Assembly (NCBI GenBank): GCA_905250115.1
Contig: CAJNOI010000029.1
Location: 682,001-746,000 of the forward strand
Length of the DNA stretch: 64,000 nucleotides
Reading direction: 5' to 3'
From: Adineta steineri
Taxonomy: Eukaryota > Rotifera > Eurotatoria > Adinetida > Adinetidae
Part shown: positions 49,099-61,705 of the stretch, piece after piece
How the letters are laid out: the number at the start of each line of letters is the position of its first letter
Numbering within the stretch: position 1 is the stretch's first letter
Position numbers and translations under genes: made by a program
Notes under the pieces: model-generated
Told to the model about the DNA's origin: nothing
Databases searched by the model: none
Seen by the model: only the letters and a program-made list of their open reading frames with translations

Positions 49099-49920
49099 TT
49101 AACTAGGTAATAAAATATGATTATCAGTCATTAAGATTTTATCTTCTGATTGTTTTTCTCGTTTATTTTTTGATTTTTTCTTGAATTGACTTTTCAATAG
49201 ACGATAAAGAAGAATCACATTTAAAAATCCCATAGACGAAACAATCGTAACAGTATATGCTTTTATAACTGGATGAACACGTTCTCCTTGAATATATAAT
49301 GCACGTAAACCAACATAAACAATACCAAAACGAAATAAAATAAATGTTAAATAATTCCCAATATCAATAAATATTTTAAGAAGATGATTATGATAAGCCG
49401 ATTTAAATATTGGTGGATACCAACGTATAACTCGTCGAGCATGTAAAAATATACTATTTACTTCAATTGAAAGACCATATATAGCATAACCAACATTACG
49501 TGTATAATAAAGTACATGTGATAAAAATGAAATAACAATAAGATGATGAATTAAAATCGGAAATACAGAATCTGTTGAATTTTGTAAACAATCAACAAAA
49601 TCATATATAAAATAACCCGTACTAAATGCAAGTATAGCATAATTAAAATGATTAGAATGTGATAATGGATCTTGAAAAATTCCAGGTGCACATATAATAC
49701 CAATTAATATTAATGCTGAACAAATACATGCATGAATAAAACTAAGTAAAGTATTTTGATGTAACCAGTGAATTTTTTTGTTTTTATTCTTACCATTTAA
49801 TTTTTGATTGCATATAGTAAAAAAATAAAATGTTAATATTATATAGAATATCATCCAAATAGGAGATATGGGTTCATATGGAAAAAGATCTGATTCATCA
49901 AAATAAATTTTTGTATGCAT
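49099..49920 (-). CDS. TLC-domain multipass membrane protein, 273 aa, single exon
   Basis: Multipass protein of the TRAM-LAG1-CLN8 (TLC) type, resembling the TLCD1/TLCD2/TMEM56 group linked to membrane lipid composition. Seen: about six to seven hydrophobic segments (WMIFYIILTFYFFTI, LLSFIHACICSALILIGIIC, FNYAILAFSTGYFIYDFVDC, VFPILIHHLIVISFLSHVLY, YLTFILFRFGIVYVGL, VTIVSSMGFLNVILLYRLL) and a Lys-rich cytosolic tail. The IHHLIV motif, with its neighbouring FIYDFVDC, is typical of TLC domains. There is no intron, in contrast with most genes here. The domain call is good; the subfamily is less sure. Confidence 0.8.
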   Translation of the reverse strand: MHTKIYFDESDLFPYEPISPIWMIFYIILTFYFFTICNQKLNGKNKNKKIHWLHQNTLLSFIHACICSALILIGIICAPGIFQDPLSHSNHFNYAILAFSTGYFIYDFVDCLQNSTDSVFPILIHHLIVISFLSHVLYYTRNVGYAIYGLSIEVNSIFLHARRVIRWYPPIFKSAYHNHLLKIFIDIGNYLTFILFRFGIVYVGLRALYIQGERVHPVIKAYTVTIVSSMGFLNVILLYRLLKSQFKKKSKNKREKQSEDKILMTDNHILLPS

Positions 49921-51303
49921 GTTCGTATGTGTGAAATGTAATGGATTTGCTCACGTTTTGTTTAAAATAAGTAGTAACGATATGACACATAGATTGTTTT
50001 GTCAACCACATCAAGTTTTACATTGTTGACAATATGTGCTTAGCAACAACATTCGTTTTCAAGTTTTTTTTGCGTTTCTTTTCAATTGCTGCAAGAAAAG
50101 AAGAGAACATTTTAAAAAGAATTATGAGTAAACAATCAAATCGTTGATATTAACTTAATGATTAATAATGTTTGTAGTATAGAACTTTTAAATATTGCAC
50201 TCGATAACACTATTGCGTTCATTTAAAATGCAAAATTTTATTATGGGAGATTTATATGTATTCTTCTGATATACTTTATCAAGTATCATGACTTTTTAAA
50301 TTCATCTTGTTGCATTTGAAGTACGAATATAAGAGTTATTTTGAAACTATGACTCATAAATGTAAGAGTAGTTATCTTTAGGGTAAACAAAAGGAGAATT
50401 TAATTTTTAAGCTTCATTGAATAGTATTACTCATGCATAAACATATCGGAATAAGTATCTATTGCGCCAAATAATATGATTATAGAATGATAGGTGTTAT
50501 AGAGCTGAAATACAAATAAAGATATCTTGGCTTACTATTTTTTTTTGAAAGTAAAGGTAGATCTTCAAGCGTTATTAGTGAAGCACTATAAAATCAAAAG
50601 TAACATATATTCTACAATGAAATTTTTTACTATGTAAGTAAATAATTACTATTTGAAGGCTCTCATGATATTCATGACAGTAATATAGGATTAATTGTCA
50701 ATTTATTTTTAAATAATAACTAATATACTTAAGTTTTTTAAAATGTCGCATCTATATAATCTTGACCAGTAATACCTAAAAATTCAATAGAAACAATTTC
50801 ATAGTTCATATTGTAGTCAATATTGGACTTTAGAAAAATTTTCCCATCAGTCTTTGTTTGTAACATTAACACAAATGTTGAAAGTTCACTCGAAACTAAC
50901 TTTATATTTTTTTTGTATCTTGCCTATTTGAAATGCAGTTTCCCACATATGATACTAAATTTTATGCATGCATTTTTTTTNNNNNNNNNNNNNNNNNNNN
51001 NNNNNNNNNNNNNNNNNNNNNNNNNNNNNNNNNNNNNNNNNNNNNNNNNNNNNNNNNNNNNNNNNNNNNNNNNNNNNNNNTTTATCTTAATCAAAGACGT
51101 GATTTCAAATTTTCAGTTACGAAGCTCAATCTTCTTTTTCTATAGATGTCAATCGTTCACAATCATATTGAAAAATAGCGACAACTATTTGAAATATTTT
51201 TCTCATTCGATCGCTTGCTATTTCTGCGTCCTCACATACATTCCTTCCTTCTATCTAACATACATACTAAACCAAAGTTTAAAGTATCGATAAAAAAAAA
51301 TAC
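49921..51303. other. Intergenic region with an assembly gap
   Basis: Divergent spacer between the TLC-domain gene (-) and TAF13 (+). AT-rich, with 100 undetermined bases at 50981-51080. ORFs that cross the gap are artefacts of the N run. Confidence 0.7.
50981..51080. other. Assembly gap (100 N)
   Basis: Exactly 100 N, the usual placeholder for a gap of unknown length. Sequence may be missing here, so the distance between the TLC gene and TAF13 is not reliable. Confidence 0.99.
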
Positions 51304-51864
51304 ATGGCTAGTAGTCAATCATCTAATGACAAACGTGTAAGTGATTGTTTTTATTGAAATAAAAAAGGCAAAAAACAAATCGATTATATCAATAGAACGA
51401 TGCATCTGCTGCTCGGCCTTCGCCATCAGGTGGTGTAGGTGGTGATAATCAAACACGTAAACGTTTATTTTCGAAAGAACGTAATTATTATTATTATTCT
51501 ATCTTTAAATAACAAAAACAATCATTGAAATTTAGTTCGTAATATGATGTATGGTTTCGGTGACGATCCACAACCATATGCTGAATCAGTAGAATTACTA
51601 GAAGATCTTGTTCTACAATATATTACGGATATGGTAATAGATCAGAAGATTTTTGTTTTGTTTTATTCAAAATTTTCTTTTTAGACATTAAAAGCATCTG
51701 AAATTGGTAGTAACAAACAAGGTCGTATTGTTGTTAATGATATTCTTTATTTACTTCGACATGATGCAAGAAAATATGCACGTGTTAAAGAACTTTTATC
51801 TATGAATGAAGAATTAAAACGAGCTCGAAAAGCCTTTGATGAACCATCAAAGGGTCTTGAATAA
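51304..51864 (+). CDS. TAF13: TFIID subunit TAF13, 131 aa, four exons
   Basis: Histone-fold subunit of TFIID, pairing with TAF11 for RNA polymerase II initiation in the nucleus. Exons 51304-51336, 51396-51480, 51536-51633 and 51685-51864 join in frame. Seen: a Ser/Gly-rich start, the TRKRLFSKELRNMMYGFGDD signature, the histone-fold helices (VELLEDLVLQYITDM, KQGRIVVNDILYLLRHD) and the conserved end ARVKELLSMNEELKRARKAF. Length fits the usual 124 or so. DNAJC25 begins only 48 bases after the stop codon on the same strand. Confidence 0.96.
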
Positions 51865-51912
51865 TTTGTAAATAAATAATTTCTTTCTTTCTTTTGTTCT
51901 TTCAGATAAAAT
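51865..51912 (+). promoter_or_regulatory. 48-base intercistronic spacer with pyrimidine tract and AG acceptor
   Basis: Between TAF13 and DNAJC25 runs a pyrimidine-rich tract (TTTCTTTCTTTCTTTTG then TTCTTTCAG) ending with AG at 51904-51905, seven bases before the DNAJC25 ATG. The space is too short for a normal terminator plus promoter. Spliced-leader trans-splicing is documented in bdelloid rotifers, so this looks like a trans-splice acceptor in a dicistronic unit. Confidence 0.6.
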
Positions 51913-53476
<1,564 letters not shown>

Positions 53477-53674
53477 TTCTTACTTCACGTTTACTTTTTT
53501 ATAGTCAGATTTTTGGTTTTTTTTCTTTTTTTAAATTAATTCTTTTAATATAAACAAAAGATATATATATTTATATAAAATTTACAATCGGCAAATAGAT
53601 GATCAGATATCTAAAGACTACACCAAGAAAAAAAAAGAAAAAAAACAGCATCGCCCACTGTATAACGACTTAAG

Positions 53675-53692
53675 ATATATATATATATATAT
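53675..53692. repeat. (AT)9 microsatellite
   Basis: AT repeat in the short 230-base convergent spacer between DNAJC25 (+) and the zinc-finger gene (-), which must hold both 3' UTRs. Confidence 0.9.
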
Positions 53693-53706
53693 ACAGAAAA
53701 AAAAAA

Positions 53707-56363
53707 TTAATTACTACTAATATTGGTCGTTTGTTTAATATCATTTTCAATGGTTATTGTATTTATATTTCGTTTCAATGACGTTATTTGTCTATCAGTA
53801 CCATATGCAACAGACATATTTGTCTCTAGATTAAGTGATTTTTTAACTTGACATCGATTGAGTATATCATTTAAACGCGTATCTTCACTTGATATAACAT
53901 GGCTAAAAAACATAAGATAAGTTTTTAAAGTGAATTCTTTTGTTTTTCTAAATAATATTTACTCTCGTTTTAAATGTTGTCTCATTAACATACGAGATTT
54001 ACAACCAACTGTACAAAAACAACATACATATGTATCAAAATCTTGATGATAAACCATATGTGATGTTAATTTATCTTTACGAAAAAAGAAACGACCACAA
54101 ATATTGCAACCATATCGAACTTGTCTATCATGTATTGAAGTTTTATGACGAACCATTGTATGAACACTACTAAATACTTTATTACCTATTGATAGAAATT
54201 CATTAAATATAATAATAGAAAAATACAAAAAAATATTTTACATATCGGACATGCTGCTTTTGTATCAAATCGAGCAGTAATTCCTTCATCCTAAGAAGAA
54301 GAAAAAAACGTAAGAAATAAGCATAATAATTCGTATTTTCCTCATACCAAATCTTCTTGAAAAGAATCGAATAATGGTGAAACAGCTGATGATGGTGGAG
54401 ACTCGGAATTCTCTAATGTCTAAATAAAAATAAAGAATAGTATTGCTTTTCAAATTTATTCATATAGATAAAGATTCAGTACAATCACCTATCTTTTAAC
54501 TAGCATAGAAAAGGTCAGATTATCAAAGCAGAACTTTAAAGACATCCTACAATTATAAGTATACTTACACTTCTTTCGAAGACATACAATTTATTTTTTA
54601 TATGTTAATTGTCATAATTTTTGTCTACTATATATTTCTATTTTTAAACAGCGGAGACAAAAATAAGACTTATCAGAATTCACAAAAACAATGCTAAATT
54701 AAACATTGAATGTCATCACAACTCTAAGCATTCTGGTCAATTCGAATGACGCACGATAACTCAACAGGTATTCAGATCATTATTTCTTTATAACCTGACG
54801 AAGAGAATTTAGTATGTACTTTGAAATTACAGATTGTAAGAATTACATTCGATTAAGAGTCAAAGGCTAATCTAACATTTCTTATGGCCTTCTTCACTGA
54901 GACAACATCTGGATAATGTTATATGTGAGTAAGTTCTCTACGAGTAATTTGATATTTCTAAGGTTACAATTATATACATGTAAGAATATGAAAATATTTG
55001 ATGAGGTTATTTTTAACATTATCAATAGTAAAAAAAAGATTTTGAAATTAAATTAATATAAATAATAAATTAAAATTTTTCGCATAACATACATTAATTG
55101 TTGTATCAGATGTGCACATGCCATTATTTGCATGTTCTTGTCCAAGTAAAAGACTATCAAATGTTTCATGACATTGAGTACATTTGAAATGAGTTGGTCC
55201 TGTTGGTGAACATGCTCTTGGATCAGTAAATGCGACAAGCATTGGACGTCTATGAATAGTTGCAACTGTTTTACACATTTCTCCATCATGAATAAGAGCA
55301 GGTGTTGGTGATAATGGTTCATTACTAACTGGTTTAAGTGTTATCATTTGTTGCTGTTCTTGTCTATCATCATCATGATTATTTGTTGAATTTGTTAGAG
55401 TACTATTTGCAGTACTTGAAAGTGATGGTGTTGCCCATAAATCATTTGAATAAATAAAATTTGATATTGTAGTTTTATCTGGTGATAAAACAGCATCTAT
55501 ATCATCTATACATCTTGATTCATCACTTGATAATTCAATATCACTTTCACCACGATTCGATTCTGCATTCATCAATTCTTGAAAAAGAAATCATTGAAAA
55601 AATAAAATAAAAATTCAATGAATTTAACCTGGACTATTTTCATAATTTTTCATATTCATTGTTGACCAAGGTACAATTAATGATGATGATGATGATGAAT
55701 TCAATAATATTGATGCTGTTGGATGTAATACATCCATCATTGGCATACGTAATCGTTTTGAAAGTGATTCTTGTGATTGTTGTTGTTGTTGATGTTTCAG
55801 ATCAGTCTTAAGTGAAAGCATAGGTGTAGCAGGAGGAGAACTCGCATCGACATTTGTAGTTTCACGTATTGTTATCTCTGTTGAAAATGATCGACCACAA
55901 GGACATAAAAAACGTTGGCCATTATTAAATTTAGGTGATGTTGAATTTGAAGCTAAATTTTTTAATGTAAATGAAAATAATTGTCATAGAAAATTGATAA
56001 TGAATATGAAACAAAATCGAATTTTAACTTTCTCCTTCAAATACATTCAATCTATTCTTTATTATAACTTTTATTATTCACAAATAATTATCTTTTATCT
56101 TTTAAAAAGTTTAAGAATAATCTCGATTATCTTCAAAGCGTATTATAGATTTTATACGTAATTTATCTTTTTGTTTTTTTCAAACAGCATCTAATCAATT
56201 GCCTTTTTTTTGTTTAATTAAGATAATAATAAAACTTACATAAAGTTGATCCTCGATATTTTAAAAGTATACCATCAAGCCATCTCATAAGTAAATCAAT
56301 TTGATGAGTTTTAGTTTGTTCAATAGCTCTATTAACAATTAATTGAACTTCCTCAAATTCCAT
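53707..56363 (-). CDS. C2H2 zinc-finger protein, about 490 aa, seven exons
   Basis: Probable DNA-binding transcription factor, orthology unknown. Exons from the first ATG: 56240-56363, 55629-55952, 55093-55577, 54348-54419, 54242-54290, 53963-54185, 53707-53902; phases fit. The N-terminus (MEFEEVQLIVNRAIEQTKTH) looks helical. Then come a Cys pair (FLCPCGRSF), a Gln/Ser-rich acidic region, a single C2HC-type finger (FKCTQCHETFDSLLLGQEH), and a C-terminal block of three fingers: CPICNKVFSSVHTMVRHKTS, CNICGRFFFRKDKLTSHMVY and CCFCTVGCKSRMLMRQHLKR completed by DH across an intron. An AG lies upstream of the ATG (TTTCTAG near 56383) with the frame still open, so an upstream coding exon or a trans-spliced leader is possible. 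It is divergent from casein kinase 1. Confidence 0.8.
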
Positions 56364-56482
56364 ATTATGATTTATTAAGGCTAGAAATAAAAATAAAAAA
56401 ATACTTTAATTTACAATTGTAACTTAAGTCATCATGACATGTTTTTTTTTTCTTCTTTTTCTAATAAATAAAACAAACATCC

Positions 56483-56522
56483 AGCGCCACATATCGTCAA
56501 AATCATTTCTATATGTGGCGCT
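56483..56522. promoter_or_regulatory. Perfect 12-bp inverted repeat in a divergent promoter
   Basis: AGCGCCACATAT at 56483-56494 and its exact reverse complement ATATGTGGCGCT at 56511-56522, with a 16-base spacer. It lies in the 445-base region between the zinc-finger gene (-) and casein kinase 1 (+) and is the only GC-rich motif there. A shared regulatory site or the remnant of a MITE are both possible. Confidence 0.5.
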
Positions 56523-56808
56523 TCTTATTATTGATTGGTTTTTATTTGATATACAAAGAAAGAAATAACATCAGTTGTTGCTCTACAAGTAGAAATGGAA
56601 AGAAAAGAGAGGACAATATGTTGATGATGGTTCAATGCACCCACACACATCAACTAAAGTTTTTTTTTCATTTTAGATTGTATTTTTTTGTTTCTTATTT
56701 AAAATAACCATTGTTCAAACAAAAAAATAATGAATAATTGTCAATAAACAATATATCCGTAGTTGTAATTTTTTATTTATTCATCCATCTTTACTTGTAA
56801 ACAACAAT

Positions 56809-59800
56809 ATGGAATTGCGTGTTGGTCATAAATATCGTCTTGGACGAAAAATCGGTTCAGGATCATTTGGTGATATTTATCTTGGAACAAATATTGCATC
56901 CAATGAAGAAGTGGCTATCAAACTTGAAAATGTTCGTACAAAACATCCACAATTACATATTGAATCAAAAATCTATCGTATGATGCAAGGTGGTGTTGGT
57001 ATACCATTAATTAAATGGTGTGGTGCTGAAGGAGATTATAATGTTCTTGTCATGGATTTACTTGGACCATCATTAGAAGATTTATTTAATTTTTGTTCAC
57101 GAAAATTTTCACTTAAAACTGTACTTTTACTTGCTGATCAAATGGTATGAGGAAAATTTGTTTTTTTTGTCAATAGATCGATGAGAGATTTTAGAAATAA
57201 GATTATTATAAGACGATTGCAGTTGTTTTTTTCCTAAATTCAAAAGTTGAAAACCTTTCTGTTCAATAGGAAAAGGAGAATCTAAGTTGCAACAAGGTAA
57301 TTGTTCTATTGAACAGCAGGTAGCAAAGAAAAAGAATGATTCAGCATGACAATCAAGGGGGCGCTTCTCATTCTTTTTTTTTTGTACTTCAAGTATCAAT
57401 TTATTCTTCTATGTAAGGAAATCTAATCTTTCTTTCTGTTCATATATGAATAGTATTAAGATTTTTTTAATATATTTATTTGCAGGTCAGTCGTATTGAT
57501 TTTATACATTCAAAAAACTTCATTCATCGAGATATTAAACCAGGTACATAATTAAATCTTATCACTAAATGAAATCACATCTTTTTCAATTTCTTTAGAC
57601 AACTTTTTAATGGGCCTTGGTCGTAAAGGCAATCTTGTGTATATTATTGATTTTGGCCTTGCAAAAAAATATCGAGATGCACGTACACATCAACATATAC
57701 CATATCGAGAAAACAAAAACTTAACTGGCACAGCACGTTATGCTTCAATCAATACCCATCTTGGCATTGGTATGTTCTTTTCCTTTTGAATTTTAACAGC
57801 TGATTAGGTTGTGACACTAACAAAAAGAAAGAAAAAGAATAACATGTTAATTGTAATATATTACTGTCTATGTCAAGATAGAGTGTTAACAGATTTTGTA
57901 ATGTTTACTCGTTCTTGTCTGTAGTAAGGCAATGTCTTTGGATATACAATTACCCCACCTACATATATATATATAGTGTCTTACAAATCGAAAGATTGAT
58001 TATGTAAACTAAATTATCTAACATTTTTTTTTGTTTCTTCTACTATTAGAACAAAGTCGTCGAGATGATATGGAATCTCTCGGTTATGTACTTATGTATT
58101 TTAATCGTGGAAGTCTTCCGGTATAAATTAAAAAACTGAATTGAATTTTAATAAGAAGTAAATTTTGATTTTAGTGGCAAGGGTTAAAAGCAGCAACAAA
58201 ACGTCAAAAATATGAACGTATAAGTGAAAAGAAAATGTCAACACCTATTGAAGAATTATGTAAAGGTTTTCCTGGTAAGAAACGTTTATCTAATAAGATA
58301 ATATTGGTCGGCGCTTTGTCTCTTTCATTTAAGCTGAATTTACAACTTATTTGTCTTATTGTCGTTCATTACGATTCGATGACAAACCCGATTATTCGTA
58401 TGTTTATATAACAAGAAGAAAAACATAAAGCTAAAATATTTTCAAATAAAATTTCTTGTTTTTTCTTTGTATAGATATTTACGGCAATTATTTCGTAATT
58501 TATTTCATCGACAAGGTTTTACATATGATTATATATTCGATTGGAATATGCTTAAATTTGTATGTCTATTTTTATTTTATACATTCTTTTCTTATAAAAT
58601 ATTTACTTATACGATTAGTGAAGTGTAAGGATAAAACAGCAAAAAAAAAGAGACGTTGAATATTCTCATTGACATTAAAAATATCAGTGATAAAACTATC
58701 GATTTAATTTTATTAATTATGACTAATAAGTCATAATACATAGTATCCTTGTGCGCAATATTTTGTCACCGACCATGACAAATACCTTGACAACGACCTA
58801 TTACAAACCATGACAGACATAGCCTCATAGGTGTAATTTATTGTGTTTTTTTTCTTATAAATTATTAAGAAAGAAACCTCTGAGTTCATAAGTAAACTAA
58901 AAAAAAAATATTTGTTTACCTAGTCTAATTTTTTAATGGGATCTCTTAAGAATCGTATAGCAAGAAATAATTCTACTTTTTGAAGAAGACAGATTTTCAT
59001 GATTTAGAATTTTCGAAAATATGAAACAACTGAGAATCGGTGCGAATCTAGGATTTTGGAAGGAGGGGGCGTGGACGATTTTGGCTAAAAACTGTTTTTG
59101 AGTCCACCTCTAAATCCGCCACTGTTGAGAATATACTTTTTCGAGTTATGATTCGTTAAAATATGTTTAAATTTTAATTAGAATGGTCAACGTTTTGATC
59201 CGAACAGTGCTAATGAAGATGGACCAAATAAATATGAAAACAATGGCTTTGGTGCTAGTGGTAATTCTCAACAACAAATGTATACTAGTACAAACAATCA
59301 AGGTAAGTTAAATAAAATCTTATGATTTTGTTTTTTTCTTTTTCTTTTCTTGTCAAATATATTTCTAATAATCTAAGAAATAATAAGAATAGAAAGTAAT
59401 GATATGACTCTTGGTCAAACGATTCATGAACCATCGATAAGCATGAATGATGATCATGGTGAAATACCAGACAAAAGTTTTTATACGTCAAAAAAACTTT
59501 CCAAATCATCTTCACATCACAATAATAATAGTAAAAAAGCGAATACAAATAACGATTCTATCAATAAAACATCATCAACTTCAAATGTCTTTAGTCGTCT
59601 AATGCACAGTGAGCTGCATGTTCAGAATAAACAAAAACATTAAAAAAAACCGAACGGCTGATGCTTGATGACTGTTTTTCTTTTTCATTCATTGCTACCT
59701 ATATGACGCTATTGCATCCAAATCTAACATACCCCCTATGAGATGAATAAGTTTGAAAATATATTCATATATAAATATTCTATTTTCTTTAGATTTTAAT

Positions 59801-60194
59801 GAGACTGAATTACCAACAAGCAAATCCAAAATGAAATAATTAGATGAGAGAAAGAAAGAGAGGTAGTCATTATGAATAGTTAATGTATCAGAAAGATATT
59901 TCTTTTGATTGCGTGTGTGTGTGTGTTGCACATATAAATATATTCTTTCACATCTGCAATGCCTTCTTCTATGCTATACCTTGATTTTGCTTTGTGTTTT
60001 TATTTGGAATTTGTTTTTTGAAAATAAAACATGATATGAATAATGAATTCTTTTTTCTAGGTGTGTATCGACGAATGCCTAAAGACTTGCATAACGTGCA
60101 ACCACCCAAATCAACGTCTAATAATTCCAAACAACATCTGCCGAGTGCGACAGATGCAGGTCGATCATCGTCAGCGCGTGTTAATAAAAAATAA
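56809..60194 (+). CDS. CSNK1D/E: Casein kinase 1 delta/epsilon (doubletime), with two alternative last exons
   Basis: Ser/Thr kinase of the CK1 delta/epsilon class, acting in circadian, Wnt and cell-division control. Exons 56809-57144, 57486-57543, 57599-57769, 58050-58120, 58175-58274, 58334-58397, 58475-58559, 59182-59302, then either 59393-59643 (418 aa) or 60061-60194 (379 aa); both join in phase. Seen: [20 protein letters not shown] with the glycine loop, VAIKLENV lysine, CK1-specific [20 protein letters not shown], catalytic [31 protein letters not shown], the CK1-type [20 protein letters not shown] and [20 protein letters not shown]. The tail after NMLKF is Asn/Ser/Gln-rich and not conserved with vertebrates. 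The 58560-59181 intron contains a hAT-like MITE. Confidence 0.96.
59038..59124. mobile_element. hAT-like MITE in a casein kinase intron, 87 bp
   Basis: Left end CGGTGCGAATCTAGG; reverse complement of the right end CAGTGGCGGATTTAGAGG. Flanks CTGAGAAT (59030-59037) and TTGAGAAT (59125-59132) agree at 7 of 8, a clear target duplication. The body GGAGGGGGC...GGCTAAAAACTGTTTTTGAG matches the element at 35279-35452, so it is a shorter member of that family. Confidence 0.82.
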
Positions 60195-61700
60195 TGTTGT
60201 ATGCACACTTTTCTGTATCTTTTTTTCTTCAGTGTACAGCGCCTGTTTCTATTTCTTTTTCGTCTCTTTAATTCATCTTCTTGAAATTTTATATAGATAT
60301 ATATATATAAAGAAAAATCAAAGCCATTCAAGTTCTTTTTTTTCATCTTACGATAAATTGTTTGTTTCTAAAAAAAAAACACCTATGAAGGCATCGACCT
60401 GTGAACAGTGTGTGTGTGTATGTGGTCGATTGCATTTCTTTTCTTTCTTTTTTTTTGTTTCTATCCAAATCAATCGATTGTTTCGCGACAATCAGCATCA
60501 ATTTGCTTCCATCAATCATATTTTCACATGTTTTTGTTTTTGAATTTTTGAAGCACAGATTTATATACTTTATTCACATGTGTTCTTCTCTAACAAGTTT
60601 TCGTTTCTTTTTTTTTGATGCTTAGTTGTTGTCCTATTGATGCTGATCGTTGTCTTGTCGTTTTTTTGTTTTCTTTTTCTTTTTCTCTCTCTTTCTATAT
60701 GTGCAGCTTCAATTACATAAAACAACATATTATTCGTCGTTTTTTTTCTCTCTCTCTCTCTTTCTTGGCCTTTTCTTTTGTTTAAAAGATCAAAATTCAT
60801 CATGTCAGAAATAAAGGAAAAAGAAAATATATAAAGAATAATGTCGAATCTATACAATTCTTCGATAATTGAATAGTATTAAAGACAAGCAATAAGATGA
60901 AGTATCAATGATATAAACAGGCGTAAAAATTTCATTGAAAGTGTTAGAAATGTATATTTTATTTGCAAAGAGTCTTAAAAGGATTTGCGTTGGCTAAAAT
61001 ATTGTTGTTGAATATTTCGAATGGAAAACATACAGCATTGGAATATCTTCTTTTGGAAAAACTAATAGTTAGAAACAGTATACACATGAGTATATTGTTA
61101 ACCTTGAATATCGTTCTATATGACTTGTAACAGACGTTGTTTTTTGTACACGTATCAATATATATTTCAGTGTGTGCCAATGCAATATTTACGATATTTG
61201 TTTTTTTTCATAAGATGGTACTTGAGTGGATATAATATTCGATGAAAAACTAATCGAAACATAACTGTATTTCTAAACTGATATCTTTGACACTGCAGCA
61301 TTAAGATTCTATTAATTTAATTAATATCAATTACAAAGAAACCCTATCGTTTTTATTGTATTATTCATATTTTGTTATTTGAAGTTACTTAATTGCTGAG
61401 TAAATTTATAATGCATACGAGTTGCTTAAGATTGATTGATTGACATATAAAGTCTATTCATTTCATATATAAGAATGACTATTTTGGTTTTTTACCTGGT
61501 AAATAATTTCTGAAGGACAATAAAATGAAAAATTTCTCTTAGTTAATAAGAGGTACTTTTACTCATCTGAGAAATAATCATATGTGTCATTATTTACTTT
61601 CGTCATTGATCAAAAAAAGGATTTCTGATATAAAATCGTATATTGAAAACATATGTAAAGAAGGAAGAGAGAGAGAGGATTTGTTCCTCGTTACTTAAAT
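60195..61700. other. 3' UTR and intergenic region downstream of casein kinase 1
   Basis: Pyrimidine-rich to about 60780, probably 3' UTR, then AT-rich DNA leading to the receptor gene. Overlapping ORFs at 60061-60625 beyond the kinase exon and at 60570-61180 on the minus strand are simple-sequence artefacts. Confidence 0.5.
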
Positions 61701-61705
61701 AGAAC

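Noticed and set aside
50823-51293. ORF spanning the N gap
   Set aside because: It is bridged only by undetermined bases; no sequence supports it.
60401-60857. Several ORFs in both directions after casein kinase 1
   Set aside because: Low-complexity Phe/Ser and Lys/Arg/Glu sequence from pyrimidine-rich 3' UTR DNA.
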